This document shows positions 25,698 through 35,117 of a stretch of 43,203 bases of DNA, one piece after another. The position numbers were made by a program, and so were the translations under genes. The DNA lies in NCBI GenBank assembly GCA_021847305.1, contig JAJZTZ010000005.1, forward strand, positions 1 to 43,203. Reading direction: 5' to 3'. The notes under the pieces are model-generated. The model made no database searches. It was not told the DNA's origin and saw only the letters and a list, made by a program, of their open reading frames with translations. Source of the DNA: Pseudomonadota bacterium (GTDB lineage Bacteria; Pseudomonadota; Gammaproteobacteria; Burkholderiales; JAJZQI01). The number at the start of each line of letters is the position of its first letter. Position 1 is the stretch's first letter.

Positions 25698-28600
25698 GTG
25701 CGTAAAAAGGCAATTTATGCAGGGTTGATGGCGGCAGGTCTGGTTATGCTGCCGACATGGGGACAGGCAGCCGGTTTGGGTAAATTGACCGTCATGTCTG
25801 CACTGGGGCAACCGCTGCAGGCGGAAGCCGAGATCCTGACGGACAAAAAAGAGAATCCCGACGATTTTGTTGTTAAGCTGGCATCAGCTGATGCGTACAG
25901 CCAGGCCAACATGGATTGGTCACCGGCTTTGGCCAGCTTGCGCTTCTCGATCGGTAAGAAAGCCGGAAAACCGGTGTTGCTGATCAATTCCACGCAAGCG
26001 ATCAACGAACCTTATCTGCCCATTCTGGTTGAAATGCAATGGCCGACCGGCATGGTCGTACGCGATTTCACGGTTTTGCTGGATCCACCGGGCTACAACG
26101 CCAATGCAGCTGCTGCTGCACCAAGTGTTTCTCTGCCTAAATCCACCGCCGTATCTGTCGCCCCGGTTGCGAAGCCACCTGTTCAATCACCCGTTTCTGC
26201 AGCGCCTGCACCTGCCGCCAAAGCTTCGGCAAAAAAAACGCCAGCAGCCGATAGCAGTAGCGGGGAAACCCAGTCACCCCAGTCGGTGACCGTCAAGCCG
26301 GGCGATACCCTGTCCAGCATTGCGCGAAAGGTTAAACCTGAGGGCGTGCAGTTGGAGCAGATGCTGGTGGGCCTGTTTCAGGAAAATACCTCGGCATTCT
26401 CCGGTAAAAACATGAATCGCCTGCGCACCGGACAGATTCTCCGCGTGCCGGATCAGGCTGCCCTGGAACAAATTTCCCCGACTGCGGCGCGCAAGGAAAT
26501 CAAGGTACAGAGCGATAACTGGCACGCCTATCGGCAGCAACTGGCTGGCACGGTAGAGCAGGGCAAAGCCGAGGCGGACAGTGGCGCACGTCAGGCTGTC
26601 TCCGGCAAGATCGGTCTGGCTGCGGAAGACAAGGCAGCACCCAAACCGCAGCCGTCCCAGGATGTGCTCAAGCTGTCCAAGGGTGAGCCTGTGAAAGGAG
26701 CTGTGGGTGGTGGCAAGGATGCCAAGGCCCTGCAGGATAAAATCCAGGCTATGAGCGAGGATGCGACGGCCCGCGAAAAAACCATCAAAGAGGCCAATTC
26801 GCGTATCGCCGCCCTGGAAAAAAACATCCAGGATATGCAAAAAGCCATGCAGCTGAAAGATCAGCAGCTGGCTGAGATGCAAAAACAGGGCGCCAAGTCC
26901 GTGGCGCCTGTTCCGGCTCCGGTAGCTGCAGCCAAACCGGCTGTGCCGGCCTCCGCTCCGGTTGCAGTGGCTGCATCCGCTGTGGCTGCGTCGACTGTTG
27001 CGGCTGCCCCGGCATCCGCCCCAGCCGCCTCGGCAGTGGCTGCTTCGGCCACCAAGCCGGCTTCTGCCGTTGCAGCGACCAAACCGAAGAAGAAAAAAGT
27101 CATCATGCCACCGCCTGAGCCTGAAGAACAGCCGTGGTATGCCGATCTGCTGGATAACCCGCTGACCGTGTTTGGCGGTGGTGGTGCGCTTGCGCTGCTG
27201 CTGGGCGGCTGGGGTTACATGGCTGTCAAGCGCCGCCGCAAAAAGCTGACCTCGTTTGAGGACAGCATCATGGCTGGCAGCGAGCTCAAGGCCAACACCG
27301 TTCTGGGTGAAACTAGCGGCGGAACGGTGGACACCAGCAATGACACTTCGTTCTTGACCAATTTCAGTCAGACCGGATTTAACGCAATCGATACCAACGA
27401 CGTCGATCCGATCGCCGAGGCTGAAGTCTATATGGCCTATGGTCGCGATGCGCAGGCAGAGGAAATTCTCAAGGAAGCCATGGCGAAGACGCCGGAGCGT
27501 CATGAGATCCAGCTGAAGCTGCTGGAAATTTATTCCTCGCGCAAAAATCTGGTGGCATTCGAAACTCTGGCGAGCGAGCTGTATGCCGCACTCGGCGGTA
27601 AGACCAATGCCTTGTGGGAAAAAGCGGCAGCAATGGGGCGCCAGCTTGATCCGGCCAATCCTTTGTACGCTTCGCGCGGCGATGAATTCAGTGCTGCGGA
27701 GGAGCCGGCGCCGTCATCCGCACCGGTACAGGCTGCCGCTACTGCCGCTGCCGCAGTTGCGGTCGCCGCACTTGAGCCGGTAACTGACCTTGCCTTGCCG
27801 GAACTGGGGAGCACCGGTGCGGATGAGCCACTGAGCGAAGAGCCCGCCCCGTCCGAGCCGGACGTGCTGGAATTCGATCTGGGGCTGCCTGAGACCGAAC
27901 ACGCCGCCGGCGCATCCGGCGAAACGGCGTCGACTGGTGAAACGATGGCTGAGGCCTCTCTGCCGGATTTCGAGCATGCCAATATGCTTGATCTGGATCT
28001 GGGGCTGCCTGAACCTGCGACTGCTGCTGCAGAACCGGCCGAGGACGTAGCCATGGCTGAGTCACTTGAAGAAACGGTTTCACCGGCCGATTCCATGGAC
28101 CTGGATTTTGAGTTGCCGGCAGCGGAAGAAATCGCCCCGCTGGAAATGCCGGAAGCAGCAGCGGTTGCACCGGATCTTGATCTTGAGTTGCCGTCGTTCG
28201 AGTCCGGTCTGTCTGAGTCGGTGAGCGAGGCGATTCCCGAGTTCAATGTGGAAGAACCGTCGCTCGAAGCAATGCCGGAAATCTCTACAGGCGAGGCTGC
28301 GCTGGATCTGGGGCTACCTGATCTGCAGCCGGCTGCGGCACCCGTTGAGGTCGAAGAAGTGGCAATGCCGGCAGTAACGGAAGAACCGGATCTGAATTTC
28401 GATTTCGATACCGAATTCAAGGTCGGTGACGTGATGGAAGCATCACCCGCCGCAGAAGCGCCGGAAGCTGCCGATGAATTTGCCGATCTTGCTGCAGAGC
28501 CTGCAATGCCTGCCGCAATGGAGTCTTCCGCAGAGGATATGCTGATCGATACGGCACAGAATCCGGGCACCAAGCTGGATTTGGCCAAAGCGTATCTGGA

Positions 28601-28706
28601 AATCGGCGATGAGGAGGGAGCACGGGAAATCCTCCAGGAAGTGATTGCTGAGGGTAATGACGCGCAAAAGGCAGAAGCCAACACCATGCTGGAAAAGATC
28701 GGCTAA
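25698..28706 (+). CDS. fimV: FimV/TspA-like peptidoglycan-binding polar protein
   Basis: FimV-type proteins are inner-membrane hubs that organise type IV pili, secretion and polarity. The 1002-residue product has a signal peptide (cleavage near GQA-AG), the FimV N-terminal domain (LGKLTVMSALGQPLQAEAEI), a LysM domain (about 195-255; VKPGDTLSSIARK), a coiled coil (about 340-395), an Ala/Pro/Val-rich stretch, one transmembrane helix (about 495-512; ALALLLGGWGYMAV) followed by KRRRKK, a TPR-like segment (about 575-640), an acidic repeat region, and the conserved C-terminal FimV motif (TKLDLAKAYLEIGD, AREILQEV). The GTG start at 25698 follows GAGGG. It has its own leader and a terminator behind it. 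Confidence 0.94.
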   Translation: MRKKAIYAGLMAAGLVMLPTWGQAAGLGKLTVMSALGQPLQAEAEILTDKKENPDDFVVKLASADAYSQANMDWSPALASLRFSIGKKAGKPVLLINSTQAINEPYLPILVEMQWPTGMVVRDFTVLLDPPGYNANAAAAAPSVSLPKSTAVSVAPVAKPPVQSPVSAAPAPAAKASAKKTPAADSSSGETQSPQSVTVKPGDTLSSIARKVKPEGVQLEQMLVGLFQENTSAFSGKNMNRLRTGQILRVPDQAALEQISPTAARKEIKVQSDNWHAYRQQLAGTVEQGKAEADSGARQAVSGKIGLAAEDKAAPKPQPSQDVLKLSKGEPVKGAVGGGKDAKALQDKIQAMSEDATAREKTIKEANSRIAALEKNIQDMQKAMQLKDQQLAEMQKQGAKSVAPVPAPVAAAKPAVPASAPVAVAASAVAASTVAAAPASAPAASAVAASATKPASAVAATKPKKKKVIMPPPEPEEQPWYADLLDNPLTVFGGGGALALLLGGWGYMAVKRRRKKLTSFEDSIMAGSELKANTVLGETSGGTVDTSNDTSFLTNFSQTGFNAIDTNDVDPIAEAEVYMAYGRDAQAEEILKEAMAKTPERHEIQLKLLEIYSSRKNLVAFETLASELYAALGGKTNALWEKAAAMGRQLDPANPLYASRGDEFSAAEEPAPSSAPVQAAATAAAAVAVAALEPVTDLALPELGSTGADEPLSEEPAPSEPDVLEFDLGLPETEHAAGASGETASTGETMAEASLPDFEHANMLDLDLGLPEPATAAAEPAEDVAMAESLEETVSPADSMDLDFELPAAEEIAPLEMPEAAAVAPDLDLELPSFESGLSESVSEAIPEFNVEEPSLEAMPEISTGEAALDLGLPDLQPAAAPVEVEEVAMPAVTEEPDLNFDFDTEFKVGDVMEASPAAEAPEAADEFADLAAEPAMPAAMESSAEDMLIDTAQNPGTKLDLAKAYLEIGDEEGAREILQEVIAEGNDAQKAEANTMLEKIG
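27866..28406 (+). repeat. Degenerate acidic LDLGLPE-type repeats within fimV
   Basis: The cytoplasmic part of FimV contains recurring short units of the form L-D-L-(G/E)-L-P-(E/D/S), for example FDLGLPE, LDLGLPE, LDFELP, LDLELP and LDLGLPD, spaced by acidic Ala/Glu-rich sequence. They look like repeated short linear binding motifs; their number is a likely site of variation between strains. Confidence 0.6.
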
Positions 28707-28733
28707 AGCCGGCTAACCCTGTAGTAAACTGCA

Positions 28734-28763
28734 ACTGGCGGGTAAATCCCGCCAGTTTTGTTT
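28734..28763 (+). terminator. Rho-independent terminator after fimV
   Basis: The perfect arms ACTGGCGGG (28734-28742) and CCCGCCAGT (28748-28756) have a TAAAT loop and are followed by TTTGTTT. This is a strong intrinsic terminator 28 bp after the fimV stop. Confidence 0.85.
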
Positions 28764-28836
28764 CTGGACTCGGAAAACGCTCGCTGCAGAGCGTCCGGCA
28801 TTCGCCGATTTGTTGCTGAGTGGGTAAAATGCCGAT

Positions 28837-29424
28837 ATGTCTGCCGCATCATTTCATCCCACCGCGAAAATTCTTTTCTGGCTGTTGCTGGCCTTGTGGA
28901 GTCCATTACTTGGTGGCGCACTTGTGCTTGGCGTGGCAGGCACACTGGTGGTGGCCAATATGGCGTTGCGACGGGCAGCGGTGTGGCGGCGGCTCTGGCG
29001 CATGCGCTGGTTGTGGCTCGGCATTGTGTTGCTGTATGGTTTGTCGCAGCCGTTCTGGACAGTCTGGCTAGGCTGGCAGGACGGGCTGCTGCAGGCGTTG
29101 CGTGTCGTCAGCCTGCTGCTGCTGTTTTCCCTGCTGATGGGCGGGCTGGCTCGTGACCAGTTGCTGGCAGGGCTATACCTGTTGCTTAAACCGCTCACTC
29201 GCGTGCGGGTTCCGGTAGAGCGCGGCGTGCTGCGGGTGGGGATGGCAGTCCGCTATATTGAAGCGCTCGACGGTCTCAAGTGGCAAGACCTCGGCCGTCT
29301 GGAAACGATTTTGAATGATTTGCCCGACCTGCCGTCAACCGTGAGCCTGGAGCTGCCGGATTGGGCGTGGCGCGACACTGCGCTGGTGCTGGGGGGGATT
29401 GTTTTGGGAGGCATGCTGTTATGA
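28837..29424 (+). CDS. Uncharacterised integral membrane protein upstream of truA
   Basis: The protein has 195 residues with about five hydrophobic segments: WLLLALWSPLLGGALVLGV, TLVVANMAL, WLGIVLLYGL, VVSLLLLFSLLMG and a C-terminal LVLGGIVLGGMLL. A charged cytoplasmic loop carries RVPVERGVLRVGMAVRYIE, faintly like the coupling region of CbiQ/EcfT-type energy-coupling proteins, but no ATPase or substrate subunit is nearby and the resemblance is weak. Its TGA overlaps the truA ATG as ATGA, so the two are translationally coupled. The N-terminus begins 73 bp after the fimV terminator hairpin. Function not recognised. Confidence 0.7.
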   Translation: MSAASFHPTAKILFWLLLALWSPLLGGALVLGVAGTLVVANMALRRAAVWRRLWRMRWLWLGIVLLYGLSQPFWTVWLGWQDGLLQALRVVSLLLLFSLLMGGLARDQLLAGLYLLLKPLTRVRVPVERGVLRVGMAVRYIEALDGLKWQDLGRLETILNDLPDLPSTVSLELPDWAWRDTALVLGGIVLGGMLL

Positions 29425-30221
29425 GGCTGGCACTGGGCGTGGCATACGACGGCTCTTCCTTTTGTGGCTGGCAATCGCAGCCCAACGGCTGTGGCGTGCA
29501 GGATGTGCTGGAGCGGGCACTGAGCGAAATTGCAGCTCAGCCTGTGACGGTGGTCTGCGCCGGCCGAACCGACACCGGTGTGCACGCTCTGGAACAGGTT
29601 GTGCATTTCGATACTACAGCCAGCAGACCCTTGCAGGCCTGGGTGCGCGGTGCCAACGCACTGCTGCCGTCGGCTGTGGCCGTGCAATGGGCAGAGGAGG
29701 TGGCGGAAGATTTCCACGCCCGCTTCCAGGCCGAACGGCGTTGTTACCGTTACATCCTGTTCAATCATCCGGTCCGTCCGGCTTTGTGGGCGGGCAAGGT
29801 CGGCTGGTTTCATGTGCCGCTGGATGTGGCGGCCATGCAGCAGGCGGCGGCTTATTTGCTCGGGCAGCATGATTTTTCGGCGTTTCGCGCGGCAGAATGT
29901 CAGGCCAAGTCGCCGCTCAAACACATGTATGAAGCCCGTATCGAGCGTCAGGGTGATTTCATTGTGTTTCATTTCTGCGCCAATGCCTTTTTGCATCATA
30001 TGGTACGCAATCTGGTCGGCAGTCTGGTTTATGTCGGCAAGGGCAGCCACGCGCCCGAGTGGATTGTCCAGCTGCTGCACGAGCGCGACCGGAGCAAGGC
30101 GGCACCGACTTTTGCGCCGGACGGCTTGTATCTGGAGCGGGTGATTTATCCGGCCGACGCCGGGTTGCCGCAAGCGGTGGGCGGATCGGCGAGCGTACCT
30201 TTGCCGTTTGCCGGGGCATGA
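29421..30221 (+). CDS. truA: tRNA pseudouridine(38-40) synthase
   Basis: TruA converts uridines 38-40 in the anticodon arm of many tRNAs to pseudouridine. The 266-residue product shows LGVAYDGSSFCGWQ, the catalytic Asp in CAGRTDTGVHA, the RRCYRYILFNHPVRPA segment, and the C-terminal ANAFLHHMVRNLVGSL motif. The ATG at 29421 is fixed by the ATGA overlap with the membrane-protein gene and by the family N-terminus; 20 extra upstream codons in the frame are not credible. trpF follows after 57 bp, with a TACAAT box between. Confidence 0.95.
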   Translation: MRLALGVAYDGSSFCGWQSQPNGCGVQDVLERALSEIAAQPVTVVCAGRTDTGVHALEQVVHFDTTASRPLQAWVRGANALLPSAVAVQWAEEVAEDFHARFQAERRCYRYILFNHPVRPALWAGKVGWFHVPLDVAAMQQAAAYLLGQHDFSAFRAAECQAKSPLKHMYEARIERQGDFIVFHFCANAFLHHMVRNLVGSLVYVGKGSHAPEWIVQLLHERDRSKAAPTFAPDGLYLERVIYPADAGLPQAVGGSASVPLPFAGA

Positions 30222-30227
30222 TACAAT
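30222..30227 (+). promoter_or_regulatory. Candidate -10 box upstream of trpF
   Basis: TACAAT lies 51 bp before the trpF start, directly after the truA stop. The nearest -35-like hexamer (TTGCCG, 30201-30206) gives a 15-bp spacer, so this is tentative. It would allow trpF and the genes behind it to be transcribed apart from truA. Confidence 0.3.
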
Positions 30228-30278
30228 ACCGCATTTGATGCTGACGCCTGACCGGCGCGCAATAAGAAGTGCAAGGGC

Positions 30279-30902
30279 ATGAGAACACGAGTGAAAATTT
30301 GCGGCCTGACACGACAGCACGACGTTGCGGCTGCCGTGCATGCGGGTGCCGATGCCGTGGGTTTCGTGTTTTATGAGAAAAGCCCGCGCCATGTTGTACT
30401 GGAGGACGCTGCTCTCCTGGCACAGGGCTTGCCGGCCTTTGTCACTCCGGTCGCGCTGTTCGTGAACGCCGCCGCAGCAGAAGTGCGCCAGGTGATTGAG
30501 GCGATACCCGGAGTGCTGCTGCAGTTCCATGGCGATGAGGACGCAGCTTATTGCGAGTCGTTTCGCCGGCCGTATATGAAAGCGCTGCGCATTCGTGCGG
30601 GAGTTGATATTGTGACAGAGGCGACTCGCTACGCTTCGGCCTGTGGTGTACTGCTCGATGCTTATGTCGAGGGTATTCCGGGCGGTACCGGCGAGCGTTT
30701 TGACTGGTCGCTGATTCCGCCGCAATTGCCCGTGCCGCTGATTCTGTCGGGTGGGCTGAATGCCGGCAACGTGGCCGATGGAATCCGTAGCGTGAAACCG
30801 TGGGCGGTAGATGTGAGTAGCGGAGTTGAGGCTGCCAAAGGAATTAAGGACGCGGACAAAATTGCCGCGTTCATGCAAGAGGTGAAACATGCAAATGTAT
30901 GA
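30279..30902 (+). CDS. trpF: Phosphoribosylanthranilate isomerase
   Basis: TrpF catalyses the Amadori rearrangement of phosphoribosylanthranilate in tryptophan synthesis. The 207-residue TIM barrel shows VKICGLTR with the catalytic Cys, [29 protein letters not shown], the catalytic Asp in LLDAYVEG, and the phosphate-binding [11 protein letters not shown] and DVSSGVE segments. A GCAAGGG ribosome site precedes the ATG. The 3' end overlaps trpB by 14 bp. Confidence 0.96.
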   Translation: MRTRVKICGLTRQHDVAAAVHAGADAVGFVFYEKSPRHVVLEDAALLAQGLPAFVTPVALFVNAAAAEVRQVIEAIPGVLLQFHGDEDAAYCESFRRPYMKALRIRAGVDIVTEATRYASACGVLLDAYVEGIPGGTGERFDWSLIPPQLPVPLILSGGLNAGNVADGIRSVKPWAVDVSSGVEAAKGIKDADKIAAFMQEVKHANV

Positions 30903-32088
30903 TCTGCCCGATGAAAAGGGCCATTTCGGACAGTTCGGCGGGGTTTTTGTCGGCGAAACGCTGATGGAGGCACTGACCGAGTTGCGCGACCAGTATGAAA
31001 AGTACTGCAACGACGCGGAGTTTCAGGAAGAATTCCGCCACGAGCTGAAGCATTATGTCGGCCGTCCGAGCCCGATTTACTACGCAAAGCGTTGGTCGAG
31101 CGAACTGGGCGGCGCGCAAATTTACCTCAAGCGCGAAGATCTGAATCACACCGGCGCGCACAAGGTGAATAACTGTATCGGACAGGCGCTGCTGGCTCGC
31201 CGGCTAGGCAAAAAGCGGGTGATTGCCGAGACGGGCGCCGGCCAGCACGGAGTGGCGACTGCTACCGTGGCGGCGCGCTATGGCCTGGAATGCGTGGTGT
31301 ACATGGGGGCCGAAGACGTGAAGCGTCAGGCCAGCAATGTGTACCGCATGAAGCTGCTGGGCGCCAAGGTCGTGCCGGTGGAGTCCGGTTCGAAAACCCT
31401 TAAGGACGCGCTCAACGAAGCGATGCGTGACTGGGTGACCAACGTAGAATCAACTTTTTACATCATCGGTACGGCGGCCGGTCCGCATCCGTATCCCATG
31501 ATGGTGCGCGATTTCCAGGCAGTCATTGGCGAAGAAGCCAAATGGCAGATGATGGAGCTGGCTGGGCGTCAGCCGGATTCTGTAATCGCCTGCGTGGGCG
31601 GCGGTTCGAATGCAATCGGTATCTTTTATCCCTATCTGAACGAGCCGGGTGTGCGCCTGATCGGTGTCGAGGCAGCGGGACTGGGCCTGGCCTCCGGTCG
31701 TCACGCTGCACCGCTGAACGCCGGCAGTGTCGGTGTGTTGCATGGCAACCGCACCTACCTGATGCAGGACGATAACGGCCAGATCATCGAAACGCATTCC
31801 ATTTCCGCCGGCCTGGATTATCCGGGCGTGGGTCCGGAGCATTCCTATCTCAAGGACAGCGGCCTGGCGCAATATGCCGCGGTAACTGACCAGGAGGCGC
31901 TGCAGGCATTCCACGATCTGTGCCACTACGAAGGCATTATCCCGGCGCTGGAATCCAGTCATGCACTGGCTTACGCAGCGAAGGTGGCCCCGACCATGGA
32001 TAAGGACCGAGTCCTGCTGGTGAATCTGTCCGGTCGCGGTGACAAGGATATGGCGACCGTAGCGGAATTGTCCGGTATCCAGTTTTAG
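30889..32088 (+). CDS. trpB: Tryptophan synthase beta chain
   Basis: TrpB condenses indole with serine using pyridoxal phosphate. The 399-residue product carries the PLP lysine in [10 protein letters not shown], the catalytic Glu in [10 protein letters not shown], the phosphate loop [10 protein letters not shown], and LSGRGDKD near the C-terminus. AAGAGGTG at 30877-30884 serves the ATG at 30889; a second ATG two codons on is further from it. The start lies inside the end of trpF. trpA follows after 16 bp, giving the usual trpFBA order. Confidence 0.97.
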   Translation: MQMYDLPDEKGHFGQFGGVFVGETLMEALTELRDQYEKYCNDAEFQEEFRHELKHYVGRPSPIYYAKRWSSELGGAQIYLKREDLNHTGAHKVNNCIGQALLARRLGKKRVIAETGAGQHGVATATVAARYGLECVVYMGAEDVKRQASNVYRMKLLGAKVVPVESGSKTLKDALNEAMRDWVTNVESTFYIIGTAAGPHPYPMMVRDFQAVIGEEAKWQMMELAGRQPDSVIACVGGGSNAIGIFYPYLNEPGVRLIGVEAAGLGLASGRHAAPLNAGSVGVLHGNRTYLMQDDNGQIIETHSISAGLDYPGVGPEHSYLKDSGLAQYAAVTDQEALQAFHDLCHYEGIIPALESSHALAYAAKVAPTMDKDRVLLVNLSGRGDKDMATVAELSGIQF

Positions 32089-32104
32089 AAAGCATCATTC
32101 ATTC

Positions 32105-32923
32105 ATGTCTCGAATTCAATCTGTATTTACCGAACTGGCTGCCCAGGGCAAGAAGGCTCTGATTCCGTTCGTGACGGCCGGTGATCCTTCTCCCGCGCTT
32201 ACCGTGCCGCTGATGCACCGCCTGGTTGATGCCGGCGCCAGCATCATCGAGCTGGGGGTGCCGTTTTCCGATCCGATGGCCGACGGCCCGGTGATCCAGA
32301 AGGCTAGCGAACGCGCTCTGGCAAACGGCGTGGGAATGCGTGAAGTGCTGGGTTTTGTGCGCGAGTTTCGCAAGACCAATAACCATACCCCGGTGGTGCT
32401 GATGGGCTATCTCAACCCGGTTGAGCGCATGGGTTACAGCGCCTTTGCTGCAGCGGCGGCGGATGCCGGCGTGGATGGCGTGCTGACCGTGGATGCGCCG
32501 CCCGAGGAAGGCGAGGCGCTGTGGACGGCGTTCAAACAGGCCGGTCTCGATCCGATTTTCCTGCTGGCGCCGACAACACCGCAGGAACGGGTAGAAAATG
32601 TAACCCGTTATGCCAGCGGTTTTATTTATTACGTATCGCTCAAGGGCGTGACCGGTGCCAAGCATCTGGACCTGAGCGGAGTGGCCAGCAAATTGCCGGA
32701 AATCCGGCAGAAGAGCGGCCTGCCGGTTGGTGTCGGTTTCGGTATCCGCGATGCGGAAACCGCTGCGGCTGTAGGCCGTATTGCCGATGCCGTGGTGATC
32801 GGCAGCCGTATCGTCCAGGAAATCGAAGCGAACCCGACTGAAGGCGCGATCGAATCCATCTATCAACTGTTGCACGGTATCCGCCAGGCGCTTGATGCCG
32901 TGTCGAATGAGGAAAAAGCATGA
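32105..32923 (+). CDS. trpA: Tryptophan synthase alpha chain
   Basis: TrpA splits indole-3-glycerol phosphate to indole, which is channelled to TrpB. The 272 residues contain PFVTAGDP, the catalytic Glu in [15 protein letters not shown] and the catalytic Asp in LTVDAPPEE, then [17 protein letters not shown] and VGFGIRD. The product is complete. Its TGA overlaps the accD ATG as ATGA (32920-32923), linking tryptophan and fatty-acid genes on one message, a conserved arrangement in beta- and gammaproteobacteria. Confidence 0.97.
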   Translation: MSRIQSVFTELAAQGKKALIPFVTAGDPSPALTVPLMHRLVDAGASIIELGVPFSDPMADGPVIQKASERALANGVGMREVLGFVREFRKTNNHTPVVLMGYLNPVERMGYSAFAAAAADAGVDGVLTVDAPPEEGEALWTAFKQAGLDPIFLLAPTTPQERVENVTRYASGFIYYVSLKGVTGAKHLDLSGVASKLPEIRQKSGLPVGVGFGIRDAETAAAVGRIADAVVIGSRIVQEIEANPTEGAIESIYQLLHGIRQALDAVSNEEKA

Positions 32924-33789
32924 GCTGGTTCCAGAAACTGCTGCCGCCGAAGATCAAGCGTCGCGTCAGCGAAAATCGCAAGGCCGTACCGGAAGGTTTG
33001 TGGAGCAAGTGTCCGACTTGCGAATCGGTTCTGTACCGTTCCGACCTGGAAAAAAACCTCGAAGTCTGCCCGCAGTGCGATCACCATAACCGCCTCTCCG
33101 GCCGCAAGCGCCTGGACCTGTTCCTCGACCGGGACGGTCGCGTGGAAATCGGCGCCGATGTGGCTCCGATCGATCCGCTCAAGTTCAAGGACAGCAAGCG
33201 CTATACCGACCGTATCGCCGATGCTACCAAGAACAGCGAAGAATCGGATGCGCTGATTGTCATGCAGGGCAGTGTTGAGACCGTACCTCTGGTTGCTGCT
33301 GCGTTTGATTTCGGCTTCATGGGCGGTTCGATGGGATCGGTGGTGGGCGAGCGCTTTGTGCGCGGCGTCAACGTCTGCCTGGAACACAAGCTGCCGTTTG
33401 TGTGTTTTTCCGCCAGCGGCGGTGCGCGGATGCAGGAAGGCCTGTTTTCGCTGATGCAGATGGCCAAGACCAGCGCGGCGTTGACCAAACTGTCAGAAGC
33501 CGGCCTGCCGTTTATTTCCGTGCTGACCGACCCGACCATGGGTGGCGTTTCGGCCAGTTTTGCCATGCTCGGTGACGTGATCATTGCCGAACCCAATGCC
33601 CTGATCGGCTTTGCCGGCCCGCGCGTGATCGAACAGACTGTGCGTGAAACCCTGCCGGAAGGCTTTCAGCGTTCCGAATTCCTGCTGCAGCACGGTGCCA
33701 TCGACATGATCGTCGACCGTCGCCAGTTGCGCACCGAGACGGCCGCGCTGCTGACCATGCTGATGCGTCAGCCGGCCGTGACAGCCTGA
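32920..33789 (+). CDS. accD: Acetyl-CoA carboxylase carboxyltransferase beta subunit
   Basis: AccD with AccA transfers CO2 from carboxybiotin to acetyl-CoA, making malonyl-CoA for fatty acids. The 289-residue product has the N-terminal four-cysteine zinc ribbon (CPTCES and CPQCDHH, near residues 28-50) and the crotonase-like core with [36 protein letters not shown] and [11 protein letters not shown]. The start is fixed by the ATGA overlap with trpA. folC follows after 14 bp. Confidence 0.97.
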   Translation: MSWFQKLLPPKIKRRVSENRKAVPEGLWSKCPTCESVLYRSDLEKNLEVCPQCDHHNRLSGRKRLDLFLDRDGRVEIGADVAPIDPLKFKDSKRYTDRIADATKNSEESDALIVMQGSVETVPLVAAAFDFGFMGGSMGSVVGERFVRGVNVCLEHKLPFVCFSASGGARMQEGLFSLMQMAKTSAALTKLSEAGLPFISVLTDPTMGGVSASFAMLGDVIIAEPNALIGFAGPRVIEQTVRETLPEGFQRSEFLLQHGAIDMIVDRRQLRTETAALLTMLMRQPAVTA

Positions 33790-33803
33790 TCGATTCGCGG
33801 TGC

Positions 33804-35117
33804 TTGTTGAACTCACTGGCTGACTGGCTGACTTACCTCGAACGACTCCACCCGTCCAGCATCGATATGGGGCTGGAACGGGTGGCCCGGGTGCGCGACG
33901 CGCTCGGTCAGGATCCCGCCTTTCCCATCATTACGGTTACCGGTACTAACGGCAAGGGTTCGGTCTGTGCCTACCTGGAAGCGACCTTGATTGCGGCCGG
34001 CTATCGCGTCGGATGCTATACCTCTCCCCATTTGCTGCGCTACAACGAGCGCGTGCGCGTAAACGGCGTGGAAGCGGACGATGCAGCGCTGTGCGATGCT
34101 TTTGCGCAGATCGAGGCCATGCGCGGCACAACCAGTCTGACCTACTTTGAATTCGGCACCCTGGCGGCAATGCAACTGTTTTTGCAGCAGGGGGTGGATG
34201 TTGCCATTCTTGAGGTTGGTCTGGGCGGCCGGCTGGATGCCGTGAATGTGTACGATTGCGATTGTGCCGTGATCAGCTCCATTGACCTGGATCATGCGGC
34301 CTGGCTGGGCGATACCCGCGAGCAGGTGGCTTATGAGAAAGCCGGCATCATGCGCGGCGGGCGTCCGGCTGTCATAGCCGAAACCAATATTCCTGAAACG
34401 CTGTTTGCCGTCGCGCAACAGAATGGGGCGCGTCTGCTGTTGAGCGGTAAGGATTATACCTACTCCGGCTCGGATTCCGGCTGGACGGTCAAGGCGGGCG
34501 GCGATGTACTGGCCGGTTTGCCATTACCCGCCATGCGCGGCAGCTATCAGTTGTCCAACGCCGCGGCGGCGCTGGTGGCCCTGTGGTGCTTGCGGGCACG
34601 CCTGCCGGTTGATATCAAGGCCATGCGCAAAGCTTTGCTGAATGCGAAAGTGGCCGGACGCTTTCAGGTATTGCCCGGCCGGCCCATGCACATACTCGAC
34701 GTCGGCCATAATCCCCATGCCGTGCGCGCACTGGCGGGCAATCTTGCCCTGTTGCCGCCCGGCGGCACCCGCTTTGCCGTGTTTGCCATGCTGAACGACA
34801 AGGATCATCTTGCTGTGATTCGTGCCGTGATGCCGCAAATCGATCAGTGGTATGTGGCCGGTTTGGACGGTGAACGGGGCATGTCCGGCGCGGCACTGGC
34901 TGACAAGCTGCTGGAGGCCGGCGTGGCGGCCGAACAGGTGCACGTCTATGCGGATGTGCGACAGGCTTATCAAGCTGTCTCCAGCATCGCCGCCGAAAAT
35001 GATAAAATAACGACTTTTGGATCATTCCACACTGTGGCAGAGGTGCTGGCCTGCGCGCCTGAGCTCTCCGCTGCAGCATCAACCGGGGAGCACTATGCCA
35101 CCGCAAGCACTTTCTGA
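33804..35117 (+). CDS. folC: Bifunctional folylpolyglutamate/dihydrofolate synthase
   Basis: FolC ligates glutamate to dihydropteroate and to folates, using ATP. The 437-residue product shows the P-loop TGTNGKGSV, TSPHLLRYNERV, EVGLGGRLDAVN, SIDLDHAAWLG, the YEKAGIMR lysine segment, and DVGHNPHAVRAL in the C-terminal domain. No ATG exists near the expected N-terminus. The family start is reached with TTG at 33804 (or the adjacent TTG at 33807), with only a weak upstream GCGG, so initiation is probably inefficient and coupled to accD. The last 23 bp overlap the dedD start. Confidence 0.94.
   Translation: MLNSLADWLTYLERLHPSSIDMGLERVARVRDALGQDPAFPIITVTGTNGKGSVCAYLEATLIAAGYRVGCYTSPHLLRYNERVRVNGVEADDAALCDAFAQIEAMRGTTSLTYFEFGTLAAMQLFLQQGVDVAILEVGLGGRLDAVNVYDCDCAVISSIDLDHAAWLGDTREQVAYEKAGIMRGGRPAVIAETNIPETLFAVAQQNGARLLLSGKDYTYSGSDSGWTVKAGGDVLAGLPLPAMRGSYQLSNAAAALVALWCLRARLPVDIKAMRKALLNAKVAGRFQVLPGRPMHILDVGHNPHAVRALAGNLALLPPGGTRFAVFAMLNDKDHLAVIRAVMPQIDQWYVAGLDGERGMSGAALADKLLEAGVAAEQVHVYADVRQAYQAVSSIAAENDKITTFGSFHTVAEVLACAPELSAAASTGEHYATASTF

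Noticed and set aside
26274-27503. Minus-strand frame of 409 codons within fimV
   Set aside because: Arg/His/Ser-rich translation without family features; antisense shadow of fimV.
27530-28687. Long minus-strand open frame (385 codons) opposite the fimV 3' half
   Set aside because: Ser/Ala-rich low-complexity translation that mirrors the acidic repeat codons of fimV; no ribosome site or domain. It is a shadow of a GC-rich gene.
29253-31010. Long minus-strand open frame (585 codons) across truA, trpF and trpB
   Set aside because: It lies opposite three certain genes, has no recognisable domain, and results from codon bias on the other strand.
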